Assembly (NCBI RefSeq): GCF_903772925.1
Contig: NZ_LR812090.1
Span: 1,322,333 to 1,386,332, forward strand
DNA length: 64,000 nt
Source: Alteromonas macleodii
GTDB taxonomy: Bacteria > Pseudomonadota > Gammaproteobacteria > Enterobacterales > Alteromonadaceae
Reading direction: 5' to 3'
Part shown: positions 9,308 to 18,554 of the stretch, one piece after another
Position numbering within the stretch: position 1 is the stretch's first letter
Layout: every line of letters begins with the position of its first letter
Translations under genes and position numbers: made by a program
The notes under the pieces: generated by a model
Databases searched by the model: none
Seen by the model: only the letters and a program-made list of their open reading frames with translations
Told to the model about the DNA's origin: nothing

Positions 9308-11101
9308 TTATGAAGCAGGATACAAGTTAGATAGCGTGTGGCTATTTTTTGCTCCTGTTTGTTGCCATTTGCTGCGAGCCTGCTTTATTTCATTGGTAAG
9401 TTTTTCTAATGCCTTAGATATTTGTTCCGATTGAGCACGTTTATCAGTTTGACTAGCTGAGAAGCGCAGTGCGTAAAGCTCATCAACAGCGGTGTTGACT
9501 CCATCAAACTGTGAAAGATGTGCTTTACCGGCAGTTAGTGCGTTTATCCATTGTTTAAGAGTAAGTGGTACTGAGCTAGTATCTTTTGCTTTTATCACTG
9601 CCATCAGCCTTTGATATTGGGCTTTCTCATCTAGTGCCGCTGTAACATTGAAGCGCGGTTTAGTACTGTCAGTAAGCCCAGCCAACTGAGTCTGTTTGAG
9701 CTTTCTATAGGTGAGCAACCACCCGATAAGCGCGACCAGCAAAAGTGCAAGTAGTACAACGCTCACAACCCAATCAAGCTGTGTTTTTTCACTAATACTA
9801 GTGTCATCAGCAGTGCTATCAGACGGTTTGCCTTCTTTACTCGAATCTACATCGGGCTCAATCGCTTTTGACGGTAAACCACTTTGAGTATCGTCTACGG
9901 TCTCATTGCTTGTAGGTGCAGTGTTGCTTGGGTTACTGCTGCTCGTTGCCGGTACTACCGTAATAGAGCGAGCTGGAATTGTTGCATACTCAGTTTTTTG
10001 AGTAAGCGTATTAAACCAAGGAATAGTAATTTCAGGCAAAACAAAGTCGCCAGGCTGTGTTGGAATAATTGCCAAAGACGTTTGGCGCTGTGAAATTAAA
10101 CTCTGGTCTTTTTCAACAGTGGTTGTATTTGATTGATCTGGATATAACTTAAAGTTCGGCGGATAAAACTCAGGAATATCAGGAAGCTGTTCTTCTACTA
10201 CGCCCAACGCGGTTAGCGTAACTATGCGTGTTACCGGTTCTCCTGCGACAAAGTTATCTCCTTGCGGCCACTCTTCGTCAACTCGAACCATTTCTGAAGG
10301 CAACCAAGGATAGTCAATTCCCTGAGGGATAGGCTTAATGTTTACCGTAATGTCAGGACCAACACGATTAATTTGCTGGGTACGATTAAAGAAGCCAAAA
10401 CGCTGGTTTGTATTAGCCGCCATAACTTCACCGGTAAAGATGGGGCCCCTTAGCGTGAACTCTCCTGAAGCTTGAGGGACAACAGCAAATTGACGCTCAA
10501 TAATCTGATACCGTCTGCCGTTTACAATATCGGTATACTGTTTATCTTCACCTAGCTGAGTAATTTCCGCATTCTGCATTTCTGGCGCTTGCAGACTGCC
10601 CCGCTCAATATTACTAGAGAGAAAAAGCTTAACAGTGTACAGCAGTTGTTGGTTTAAATAGGCCTCGTTTAAATCGATATCTGTAGTAACAAAATAGTCT
10701 CGGGCCACGTTGCTCTGTTCTTGAACAGGAATAACTTCAACTTGAATAGGCTTTGTTGATTTCCCTTCAATAGTTAACGAAGGAATAGTGAACGTACCTT
10801 CTTTTCGAGGGAATAACGTGGTCGTCCAAACCGTAGTGCGCTTAGTGTCGAAATTGACGATAGACGTTTGGCTACTTACCGATGTCCTGCCCACTACAAA
10901 GTCTTTTAATAGGGGAGAGCTGTCAAATGCGTCTCTATCGGCGCTTCCATCGGCGGTAATGGTTAAACGAATAGCTTCATCAAGCATAACCGGATTTCGG
11001 TCGATGGTTGCTTCAACTGAATTTACATCGGCATAGGCAGCCGCGCTAACGAGTAGGGTTAGTAAAAAAATTATTCCTGTAGATTGTAATAAGGCTCTCA
11101 T
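9308..11101 (-). CDS. batD: BatD-like protein (oxygen tolerance protein family)
   Basis: A 597-residue protein with a signal peptide (about 1-24, ending AYA). A long beta-rich periplasmic region (to about 430) holds the family sequence SVEATIDRNPVMLDEAIRLTITADG. A Ser/Asp/Thr-rich linker precedes a membrane segment near 445-467, and a cytoplasmic helical tail follows. This is the layout of BatD. It is the last gene of the MoxR-Bat operon; its ATG directly abuts the TAG stop of the VWA-TPR gene. The Bat proteins probably form a complex at the inner membrane, but the molecular role is unresolved. Confidence 0.88.
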   Translation of the reverse strand: MRALLQSTGIIFLLTLLVSAAAYADVNSVEATIDRNPVMLDEAIRLTITADGSADRDAFDSSPLLKDFVVGRTSVSSQTSIVNFDTKRTTVWTTTLFPRKEGTFTIPSLTIEGKSTKPIQVEVIPVQEQSNVARDYFVTTDIDLNEAYLNQQLLYTVKLFLSSNIERGSLQAPEMQNAEITQLGEDKQYTDIVNGRRYQIIERQFAVVPQASGEFTLRGPIFTGEVMAANTNQRFGFFNRTQQINRVGPDITVNIKPIPQGIDYPWLPSEMVRVDEEWPQGDNFVAGEPVTRIVTLTALGVVEEQLPDIPEFYPPNFKLYPDQSNTTTVEKDQSLISQRQTSLAIIPTQPGDFVLPEITIPWFNTLTQKTEYATIPARSITVVPATSSSNPSNTAPTSNETVDDTQSGLPSKAIEPDVDSSKEGKPSDSTADDTSISEKTQLDWVVSVVLLALLLVALIGWLLTYRKLKQTQLAGLTDSTKPRFNVTAALDEKAQYQRLMAVIKAKDTSSVPLTLKQWINALTAGKAHLSQFDGVNTAVDELYALRFSASQTDKRAQSEQISKALEKLTNEIKQARSKWQQTGAKNSHTLSNLYPAS

Positions 11102-13147
11102 CTACCAATCACTCCGGTTTGAAGGCATACGTTGACGCTGACGTTTTTGTGCTTCTAATTGCATTTTTCGTTTTAATAAAAATGCCGGATCGTCGGGCAC
11201 GCGACGCATTAAACCTTCCATTCGCTGTAGTTCTTCTTTTTCTGCATCGGTAAGCTCGGCTTCTTGACCTTGCATTGCTTGAGCTTCCCGCTGTGCTTTT
11301 TGTTCGTCTTCTTGCGCTTGCGCATTATTTTGCTGCGTATTATCACGCTTTTCTAACTCTTCGTTTTGTTGCTGTGTGTCTGATGGCTCGTTCTGGTCGC
11401 TCGTCTCTGGCTGATTTTGCTGTTGAGAATTATCCCCATCATTTTGTTGTTCATCATTAGAAGGCTGCTGGTTTTGATCAGACTGTTGGCGCTCACTTTC
11501 ATTTTGCTGGCCATTTTGATCGCTTGAACCATCCTGATTATTCTGATCTTCTGACTGCTGCTGATCGTTATTAGCGCTATCTTGGCTATTATCTTGAGCG
11601 TTGTCTTGTTGGTCATCGTTACTATTTTCGCTCTGATTCTGCTGCTGATCTTGTTGTTGCTGCTGTTTCAGTAAATCCTCAACAACTTTTTTATTGATTT
11701 TCGCGTCCTCGAACTCAGATGCTTCGTCCAAAGCCTGCTCGTACTTCTCTATCGCTTCTTCAAGCTTTCCGAGTTTGGCCAACGCATTGCCCTGATTGTA
11801 AAGGCTTTCAGCACCTGGAATATTTTTGTAAGCATTTAAAGCACCTTCATAGTCACCTGACTTAAAAAGGGATGATGCCTTCCACGCTTCGCTATTGAAC
11901 TGGCTAACGGCGTCTTTGTATTTACCTCTCTGGTATTTATTCAAAGCTTCCTGATTATCATTCATAAATGGCTTTTGCCACCATGCAAGCGGTTCAGGTT
12001 TATTTACTGTTGCTGGCGTAGACTCTTCCACCATTTTCGAGCTTGGAATAGACTGAGCGGCCTGAGATGTACCTATACTTTGTGCAGCGTGGGCGTTTTT
12101 AACTATTGAAGGGCTTAGCAGGCCAACCAATACGATAAATACTAATCCGCGTTTAAACGCAAAGGCCGCAAATGGTAGAAGTAGCAGCAATAAGTAAGGG
12201 CCAACTTCTTTCCACTGATCTCCCTGCAAATTACTCTCTTCCTCGTCCTCTTCACTGCTGCCTTTATCTAGCAGTGATACCGCGGCTAGAGCATCAATAT
12301 CATTGTCGTTAGAAGTAAAGGACTCAAAGCGACCGCCGCTAGTTTTTACTACGCCTTTCACCGCGCTTTCATTTAGCTTGGGTATAACAATGCTGCCAGT
12401 GAAGTCTTTTAATAGTTCACCGCTTTGCTGCCTAATAGGCGCGCCTTCACTTGTGCCAACGGTAAGTGCATTTACCGTAAAAGGAACAGATGCTACATAT
12501 TCTTGAAGTTCTTGTTGTTGCTCTAACTCTATACCGTCAGTAATCCAGTAGATTATGCCTGAGTTATAACCCGCATTTGTTAGCAGTTCAGCAGCACTTT
12601 CAATCCCTAACAATGGGTCGCTTCCGGGTACGGGCATGATCTCGGGGGAAAGGCTGGGTATTAGCGTGGTAATATTCCCAGCATCTTCGGTCAAAGGGCT
12701 TATAACAAACGCATCGCCGGCATAAGCAACCAAGCCCATTTCACCCTCGCCGATAGCGTTGACTAAGTCTATGGCTTTGTATTTAGCCCTTGTCAGTCTG
12801 TCTGGCGTCATATCGGTTGCACGCATCGAAAGCGACATATCTATTACTATAACGTGCCCCATTTTTAGCTGATATACCGGTTGAGGGAGACGCTCCCACG
12901 TTGGGCCGGCGAGAGCTGTAACACTTACAACCCACACAAAAGCCAGCATCCACATTGGCGGCTTTACGCCCATTTCGGTCTTTCCTATCACCATATGTTG
13001 ATACAGGTGCGAAGGGATCACCGATTGCCAGCCAGACTGTTTAGCTGTGGTTTTTCTAATTAAAACCACAAGCAGCATCAGGGGCACAAGTGCCATAAAC
13101 CATTCGGGGCGTAGAAAGTGAAATTGATTTAAGAAGTCGAAATCCAT
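11102..13147 (-). CDS. BatB/BatC fusion: VWA-domain and TPR protein
   Basis: This 681-residue protein joins two functions often encoded separately. N-terminal membrane segments (about 15-30 and 60-77) lead to a VWA domain (about 85-290) with the MIDAS motif DMSLS, then another membrane segment near 310-330. TPR repeats (about 400-490, ALNKYQRGKYKDAVSQF, ESLYNQGNALAKLGKLEEA) follow. The tail from about 495 to 625 is extremely rich in Gln, Asn, Asp, Ser and Glu. The last 50 residues (RRVPDDPAFLLKRKMQLEA) match the usual C-terminus of this family. The stop abuts batD and the start overlaps the batA stop by one base. Confidence 0.88.
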   Translation of the reverse strand: MDFDFLNQFHFLRPEWFMALVPLMLLVVLIRKTTAKQSGWQSVIPSHLYQHMVIGKTEMGVKPPMWMLAFVWVVSVTALAGPTWERLPQPVYQLKMGHVIVIDMSLSMRATDMTPDRLTRAKYKAIDLVNAIGEGEMGLVAYAGDAFVISPLTEDAGNITTLIPSLSPEIMPVPGSDPLLGIESAAELLTNAGYNSGIIYWITDGIELEQQQELQEYVASVPFTVNALTVGTSEGAPIRQQSGELLKDFTGSIVIPKLNESAVKGVVKTSGGRFESFTSNDNDIDALAAVSLLDKGSSEEDEEESNLQGDQWKEVGPYLLLLLLPFAAFAFKRGLVFIVLVGLLSPSIVKNAHAAQSIGTSQAAQSIPSSKMVEESTPATVNKPEPLAWWQKPFMNDNQEALNKYQRGKYKDAVSQFNSEAWKASSLFKSGDYEGALNAYKNIPGAESLYNQGNALAKLGKLEEAIEKYEQALDEASEFEDAKINKKVVEDLLKQQQQQDQQQNQSENSNDDQQDNAQDNSQDSANNDQQQSEDQNNQDGSSDQNGQQNESERQQSDQNQQPSNDEQQNDGDNSQQQNQPETSDQNEPSDTQQQNEELEKRDNTQQNNAQAQEDEQKAQREAQAMQGQEAELTDAEKEELQRMEGLMRRVPDDPAFLLKRKMQLEAQKRQRQRMPSNRSDW

Positions 13148-14223
13148 TATTTCGTCTCCCTATTTGTTTGAGTTGCTTGTGCTGCGTTAGCCGAATTTAG
13201 CTGTTGCGTTGACGTGTTATTTCGCTTTTGTATGAACCAACGATATAAAGACATAGAAATAATGATAAAAGCCCACAGCGCTGACAATAAAATCGCAGCC
13301 GCTAGGGGGTAGTAAAACAGTGCGCTTAATGGGCGCATTTTACGAGTTTCACCTTCGATAGGTTCAAGCGCATCAAGCTGTTGATAAATAGCTTGAAGCT
13401 CTTGGGCATTTCTAGCCCTAAAGTATTGGCCGCCCGTGGCGGTAGCAATATCAGTTAACATGCCTTCATCAAGTTCTTGCGACGGGTTTATCTGTCGGCT
13501 GCCGAAAAAGCTTTGGATCAGCATTTTGTCGGCGCCCACGCCAATAGTGTAAACCTTCACACCTTTACTTATAGCCAATTCTTTAGCTTGCTCAGGCGTA
13601 ATATTTCCTGCGGTGTTTTGTCCATCGGTGAGTAGAATCAACACATTATTTGATTCTTCCCGTTCGTCAAAGCGCTTCACTGCTAAACCGATGGCGTCAC
13701 CTATGGCAGTTTGTTCTCCAACTAAGCCAATTACAGCTTCACTGAGAAGTGTTGAAACGGTGTCTCTGTCATAGGTAAGCGGCGCTTGGACATATGCGGT
13801 ATCGGCAAATAAAATCAATCCAATCCTGTCGCCCACGCGGCGCTGAATAAAGTCATACACGACTGATTTGGTCATGGTTAAACGGTTAACTTGCCTTCCA
13901 TTTAGCTGCATGTCGTCTATCTTCATACTGCCAGATAAATCCACCGCTAACATCATTTCCCGGCCTTCATTAGGTATGCTCACAGGTTCACCTAACCATT
14001 GAGGCCGTGCGGCAGCTGTTACCAGCAAAAGCCATATCAAGCTACTTGCTACTAGCGGTATTTTGGTTTGTTTTAATTGGGTTTGTTCCGATACATCGCC
14101 AGGTCGCAAACTAGGAACCCGCAGCGCGGCCATAGGCATGTCTTGGGCTTTTTTAGACAGTAGGCGTACCAAAATTGGTAAAGGGAGCGCAAAGAAGACC
14201 CACCACCAAGCAAAATTAAGCAT
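13147..14223 (-). CDS. batA: BatA-like VWA-domain membrane protein
   Basis: At 358 residues this has the BatA layout: N-terminal membrane segments (about 7-22 and 57-75), a VWA domain (about 90-280) with an intact MIDAS motif DLSGS and a second Thr in LLTDGQNTAGN, and a C-terminal membrane segment near 305-330. The PQWLGEPVSIPNEGREMMLAVDLSGSM region is characteristic. It overlaps DUF4381 by eight bases upstream and the BatB/C gene by one base downstream, so expression of the six genes should be strictly linked. Confidence 0.9.
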   Translation of the reverse strand: MLNFAWWWVFFALPLPILVRLLSKKAQDMPMAALRVPSLRPGDVSEQTQLKQTKIPLVASSLIWLLLVTAAARPQWLGEPVSIPNEGREMMLAVDLSGSMKIDDMQLNGRQVNRLTMTKSVVYDFIQRRVGDRIGLILFADTAYVQAPLTYDRDTVSTLLSEAVIGLVGEQTAIGDAIGLAVKRFDEREESNNVLILLTDGQNTAGNITPEQAKELAISKGVKVYTIGVGADKMLIQSFFGSRQINPSQELDEGMLTDIATATGGQYFRARNAQELQAIYQQLDALEPIEGETRKMRPLSALFYYPLAAAILLSALWAFIIISMSLYRWFIQKRNNTSTQQLNSANAAQATQTNRETK

Positions 14224-14836
14224 GATGCGGCTCCTTTACACTTTCAGAGGAAAGGCCATTCACCGTCCGCATATTTTTCGGGAGCTTTGCTTTCGAAAGC
14301 CAACTTTTTACCGCCCCTTTGCAGGTTTCAAAGTCATTTGGGTTAGGGCTAGCTTGGTAAACATTGCTTATCAATAATGCTAAGTCAGCTTCAAGTTTGT
14401 TATCACGACTTTTTAGAGCAGATGTTAAGAACGCTTGCCATTGTTTGCCGTATAGCCCAGCAACCTGTTGAGTAGAGTAATAGCTTATAGCGGTGCGCTT
14501 CAAAATAGAGTTTAGGGCTACCGGCCAATTACTTTGTTGTGCTGAAATTGATTCAAGCAATGCTAATGCTTGCTTACGAGGCTTGTTATGCCGTACGTGA
14601 GCAGAAATAGCTTTATAGAGACCAAATAACACTAATAAAACCACAGCGATAAGTACCCACCATCCCCAATCTAATGGCCAAATACTGACCTCATTAGGCA
14701 CGTGTATATCGCGCAGCTGGGCGAGGGGGTCTTGCTGCTGAGGTGCTGCCGGCATTTGATTTGCAGGCGGCATTGACTGTACTGACTTAGGTAAAAGGTT
14801 TGATAAAAAATGAGTAGAAAGGTTATTGCTTTGCAT
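14216..14836 (-). CDS. DUF4381 family membrane protein of the Bat operon
   Basis: A 206-residue protein. The family signature DPLAQLRDIHVPNEVSIWPLDWGWW sits at about residues 37-61, directly followed by one membrane segment (about 60-82) and a cytoplasmic helical domain. The N-terminal 35 residues are low-complexity, rich in Gln, Pro and Asn. DUF4381 proteins regularly stand between the DUF58 and BatA genes, as here. It overlaps DUF58 by one base and batA by eight. Function unknown beyond being a presumed member of the Bat membrane complex. Confidence 0.88.
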   Translation of the reverse strand: MQSNNLSTHFLSNLLPKSVQSMPPANQMPAAPQQQDPLAQLRDIHVPNEVSIWPLDWGWWVLIAVVLLVLFGLYKAISAHVRHNKPRKQALALLESISAQQSNWPVALNSILKRTAISYYSTQQVAGLYGKQWQAFLTSALKSRDNKLEADLALLISNVYQASPNPNDFETCKGAVKSWLSKAKLPKNMRTVNGLSSESVKEPHHA

Positions 14837-15810
14837 TAATTAAGCTCCAACCGTTGTTCTTGTTGCATACTTTGAAGCTGTTCATCTAACGGAAGGCCGG
14901 CACTCACACTGAATCTGGCGATGTTAGTTTTGCGCAACGTATCGTAAATTGCGCTGTTGTGTTCATTTCGCCATTTTAAATATTGCTGCTGTTCGGTATT
15001 GTCACCTAATACCCAGCGCTGTTGATTGTTACCATCTGAAACACTAACGGTTTGCAGTGAACTGGTTTGTGGCAAGGCATGCTCTATCGGGTCATGGATC
15101 ACAATAGCCCTAACTTCACAGTGGCGCGTTAAGTGACTTAAATGCTGAATAGCCTGGGCGCTTAAATGCTGAAAATCTGATACCAGATAAACTAAGCTTC
15201 CTGGTCTAGCTAAACGCCTTGCACGCGCACAAGCATCAGCAAAAGCTTGTTCGTCTTTTGCTTTGTCAGCTTTAAACGGTGTGCTTTGTTCATGTAATGC
15301 CATGAGCTCATGACAAACGTGAAGTACGGCTTTTTTCCGAGTAAGGGGTTTAATTTCTTTGTGCTGTTGTTGGTTAAATACTAATGCGCCAACCTTATCG
15401 CCGCGGGCCGCAGCAGACCAGCTAATCAATGAGGATACATGGGCGGCCTGAACGGCTTTGGTAAGCAGTTGCGTACCAAAGGCCATTGAGGGCAGATAAT
15501 CACAAAAAAGAAAAACCGGGCGCTCCCGCTCTTCCCGATATACTTTGGTGTGGGTTTTACCCGTGCGCGCGGTAACGCGCCAATCAATAGCGCGAATATC
15601 GTCCCCGGGTTGGTAGTGACGGGCCTCGTCAAACTCCATACCTCGGCCTTTGTGCTTGGTTAAATAACTCCCAGCAAGTTTAGCCTGTGGCATGCGTTTT
15701 GGCGCCAAGCTAAAAAGCTTGGCCAACTGCTGGTAGCGAAGTAACTCTGCACTAGACAAAGAGACACCGTTACATTGCAGCTTACTCAGCTGCGCTTGTA
15801 CATTCACCAT
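14836..15810 (-). CDS. DUF58 domain-containing protein
   Basis: A 324-residue cytoplasmic protein with the DUF58 core sequences GRGMEFDEARHYQPGDDIRAIDWRVTARTGKTHTKVYREERERPVFLF (about residues 55-102). The segment after it has a degenerate VWA-like fold with the typical FLFCDYLPSM strand. DUF58 proteins accompany MoxR ATPases and are thought to be their clients or adaptors. It begins with ATG three bases after the MoxR stop and overlaps DUF4381 by one base. Confidence 0.92.
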   Translation of the reverse strand: MVNVQAQLSKLQCNGVSLSSAELLRYQQLAKLFSLAPKRMPQAKLAGSYLTKHKGRGMEFDEARHYQPGDDIRAIDWRVTARTGKTHTKVYREERERPVFLFCDYLPSMAFGTQLLTKAVQAAHVSSLISWSAAARGDKVGALVFNQQQHKEIKPLTRKKAVLHVCHELMALHEQSTPFKADKAKDEQAFADACARARRLARPGSLVYLVSDFQHLSAQAIQHLSHLTRHCEVRAIVIHDPIEHALPQTSSLQTVSVSDGNNQQRWVLGDNTEQQQYLKWRNEHNSAIYDTLRKTNIARFSVSAGLPLDEQLQSMQQEQRLELN

Positions 15811-15813
15811 AGC

Positions 15814-16770
15814 TTAAGGAACTGCGACAGTAGCAACAATCTTATCGAGTACGTCGTTAATCGTTATACCTTCTGCCTCAGCTTGATAAGACAAGATAAT
15901 ACGATGGCGAAGTACGTTATGAACCACGGCTTGAATGTCGTCAGGGCCTACGAAATCTCTACCGCTAAGCCAAGCGTGGGCCCGTGCACAGCGGTCTAGG
16001 CTAATGGTGGCGCGAGGACTTGTTCCCATCGCTATCCACTGGCCTAATTCTGCATCAAAACTCGCTGGCTGACGAGTCGCCATTATTAATTGTACCAAGT
16101 ATTGCTCTAACTCTGGCGCCATGTATAAGGACAAGGCTTCTTTACGAGATGTGAAAATATCATCTTGAGTTAGCGTAGGCGGTGTAATAGGCGGCTCTGA
16201 AAGCGCTTCGCCTCGAGTTAAACGCAGTATTTCTAATTCAGTCTCTGCACCTGGATAATCTATGTCCACGTGCATTAAGAAACGGTCAAGCTGCGCTTCA
16301 GGTAACGGGTACGTTCCTTCTTGCTCTAATGGGTTTTGCGTTGCCATAACTAAAAATAGCGGGGGCAGGGGGTAAGTTTTACTGCCCACGGTAATTTGGC
16401 GTTCAGCCATAGCTTCGAGCAGCGCAGATTGCACTTTGGCTGGAGCACGGTTAATTTCATCTGCTAACACTAGGTTATGAAAAAGCGGCCCTTTCTGGAA
16501 AACAAACTCGCCGGTTTCGGGGCGATAAATGTCTGTCCCGGTTAAGTCGGCCGGTAAAAGGTCTGGCGTGAACTGCACACGATGGAAATCACCGTCAATA
16601 CCGTTAGCTAACGCATTAATTGCACGTGTTTTTGCAAGTCCTGGTGGGCCTTCCACTAGAAGGTGGCCATCGGCCAAAAGAGCGATTAGAAGGCTTTTGG
16701 TTAACGCACTCTGACCAATGATCTGCTGGTCTAAATAAGCGTGTAACTGTTGAAATTGCGCTGCTGCCAT
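15814..16770 (-). CDS. MoxR-family AAA+ ATPase
   Basis: A 318-residue ATPase, the first gene of the operon. Walker A GPPGLAKT is near residues 40-47. Walker B is in LVLADEINRAPAKVQSALLEAMAERQ, and the sensor region MATQNPLEQEGTYPLPEAQLDRF is typical of MoxR. The C-terminal lid has SPRATISLDRCARAHAWLSGRDFV. MoxR proteins are chaperone-like ATPases that act on VWA proteins in the same operon (here BatA and BatB/C). Length and order MoxR-DUF58-DUF4381-VWA-VWA/TPR-BatD match the well-known aerotolerance-type cluster. Confidence 0.95.
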   Translation of the reverse strand: MAAAQFQQLHAYLDQQIIGQSALTKSLLIALLADGHLLVEGPPGLAKTRAINALANGIDGDFHRVQFTPDLLPADLTGTDIYRPETGEFVFQKGPLFHNLVLADEINRAPAKVQSALLEAMAERQITVGSKTYPLPPLFLVMATQNPLEQEGTYPLPEAQLDRFLMHVDIDYPGAETELEILRLTRGEALSEPPITPPTLTQDDIFTSRKEALSLYMAPELEQYLVQLIMATRQPASFDAELGQWIAMGTSPRATISLDRCARAHAWLSGRDFVGPDDIQAVVHNVLRHRIILSYQAEAEGITINDVLDKIVATVAVP

Positions 16771-17242
16771 AATGCAAAATTTCCGTTTGAGTTCTCGTTA
16801 TCAGGAAGTGTCAGTTGGACAATAGGGTTAACTAATCTATTAAAAAGTGATCGCCTTAGTAAAAAGTGAATTAATTAACTTTACACTAGTCACACTTTAC
16901 CTTCGGCACTCTTTACATTAGCCACAATGACACAAAACAGACTTTAATTTCCATATATGGTTCATTCTATCTTTCTTCAAGTCGTTAAATAGTAATAAAA
17001 ATGCGATATTTGTGAGGGCATTAACAAGTTACTCGGGCCACCAGGGCGTATTTATAGAAGGCAAGTGGAAGTTTTAACGATGATTTGAACTGCTCAGGTA
17101 AACTTTAGTTTCATTTATATTGCCCTTAGCCCTGCATTATTTGCTATTTTGTTCATTGTTTGTAAAAATCAGGTTTATTACAGGTCAGACCACTTTACAG
17201 CTATTAGCTAATAATAAAGTTGGTCATCAATTTAGGTGCATT
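16771..17242. other. Divergent intergenic region between the MoxR operon and fadIJ (472 bases)
   Basis: No gene is supported here. It must hold the promoters for the MoxR operon (minus) and fadIJ (plus). The left half is AT-rich with a repeated AAAAAGTGA (two copies, 16842-16871). The right half carries the FadR-like site listed separately. An in-frame extension of fadI back to 17120 is open but lacks family similarity and is not used. Confidence 0.6.
17179..17195. promoter_or_regulatory. Candidate FadR-type operator upstream of fadI
   Basis: The nine-base palindrome GGTCAGACC (17183-17191) equals the core of the gammaproteobacterial FadR operator (GGTCNGACC). The flanking bases do not extend the symmetry. 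It lies about 50 bases before the fadI start, a sensible place for a fatty-acid responsive repressor. The match to the core is seen; binding is inferred. Confidence 0.4.
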
Positions 17243-18553
17243 ATGGCAACAAAACAATCAGTTACTACCCGAGAGGGTGATCGCATCGCCATTGTCGCGG
17301 GGTTGCGTACTCCGTTTGCGAAGATGGCTACATATTTCCACGGTGTTCCGGCTGTTGATCTAGGTAAAATGGTCGTAAACGAACTTCTCGTTCGCCATGG
17401 TGTTCAAAAAGAGTGGGTTGACCAGGTAGTTTACGGTCAGGTAGTACAAATGCCTGAGGCGCCAAACATTGCCCGCGAAATCGTGCTTGGTACAGGCATG
17501 AATGTTCACACTGATGCTTATAGCGTATCTCGCGCTTGTGCCACAAGTTTTCAGTCTACGGTCAACATCGCTGAAAGCATGATGGCTGGTACGGTTCAGG
17601 TGGGTATCGCAGGTGGTGCAGATTCAACATCAGTATCACCTATCGGTGTGTCTAAGAACCTTGCACGTGCTTTGGTAGATTTACAGAAAACCAAGACTCT
17701 TGGTCAAAAGCTAAACATCTTTAAGCGTTTGAGCTTAAAAGACTTAGCGCCAGTACCTCCTGCTGTTGCTGAGTATTCTACCGGTTTGTCGATGGGACAG
17801 ACAGCAGAGCAAATGGCGAAAACGCATCAAATTTCTCGCGAAGAGCAAGACAAGCTTGCGCATCGCTCGCACAGCCTAGCGGCTGAAAGCTGGGAAGCAG
17901 GTAAGCTGTCTAGTGAAGTGATGACCGCTTACGCAGAACCGTACAAAGGCGCGCTTGAGCGCGATAACAACGTACGTTTCGATTCAAAGCTTGAAGGCTA
18001 CGCGAAACTTCGCCCAGTTTTCGATAAAAAGTACGGCTCGGTAACCGCTGCAAACGCTACACCGCTTACCGATGGCGCTTCTGCAGTGCTTATGATGACA
18101 GAAAGTCGAGCGAAAGAGCTAGGTTATACGCCGCTTGGTTACATTAAGAGCTACGCGTTCTCGGCCATTGACGTATGGGAAGACATGTTAATGGGTCCGT
18201 CATACGCGACACCTATTGCGTTAGACCGTGCAGGCATGACGCTAAATGACTTAACACTAATTGAAATGCACGAAGCGTTCGCAGCGCAAACCTTGGCAAA
18301 CGTTAAGATGTTCGCAAGTGACAAGTTCGCTAAAGAGAAACTTGGCCGCGACAAAGCGACGGGCGAAATTGATATGGACAAGTTTAACGTGATGGGTAGT
18401 TCAATCGCCTATGGTCACCCGTTTGCTGCAACCGGTACACGTATGATCACGCAAATGCTTAACGAACTAAATCGTCGTGGCGGTGGTACAGGTCTATTGA
18501 CTGCATGTGCTGCGGGCGGTCTTGGTGCCGCAATGATTGTGGAGACAGAATAA
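17243..18553 (+). CDS. fadI: 3-ketoacyl-CoA thiolase FadI
   Basis: From ATG 17243 the protein has 436 residues, exactly the usual FadI length, and AGGTG seven bases upstream supports this start over the open extension to 17120. It cleaves 3-ketoacyl-CoA with CoA, the last step of beta-oxidation. The nucleophilic Cys is residue 99 in [10 protein letters not shown]; the other catalytic residues lie in [21 protein letters not shown] and the C-terminal [17 protein letters not shown]. It is followed after one base by fadJ, with which it forms the alpha2beta2 trifunctional complex. Confidence 0.95.
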   Translation: MATKQSVTTREGDRIAIVAGLRTPFAKMATYFHGVPAVDLGKMVVNELLVRHGVQKEWVDQVVYGQVVQMPEAPNIAREIVLGTGMNVHTDAYSVSRACATSFQSTVNIAESMMAGTVQVGIAGGADSTSVSPIGVSKNLARALVDLQKTKTLGQKLNIFKRLSLKDLAPVPPAVAEYSTGLSMGQTAEQMAKTHQISREEQDKLAHRSHSLAAESWEAGKLSSEVMTAYAEPYKGALERDNNVRFDSKLEGYAKLRPVFDKKYGSVTAANATPLTDGASAVLMMTESRAKELGYTPLGYIKSYAFSAIDVWEDMLMGPSYATPIALDRAGMTLNDLTLIEMHEAFAAQTLANVKMFASDKFAKEKLGRDKATGEIDMDKFNVMGSSIAYGHPFAATGTRMITQMLNELNRRGGGTGLLTACAAGGLGAAMIVETE

Positions 18554-18554
18554 T

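Noticed and set aside
17120..17242. N-terminal extension of FadI
   Set aside because: ATG 17243 has a good ribosome site and gives the exact family length; the extension contains the FadR-like site and the promoter.
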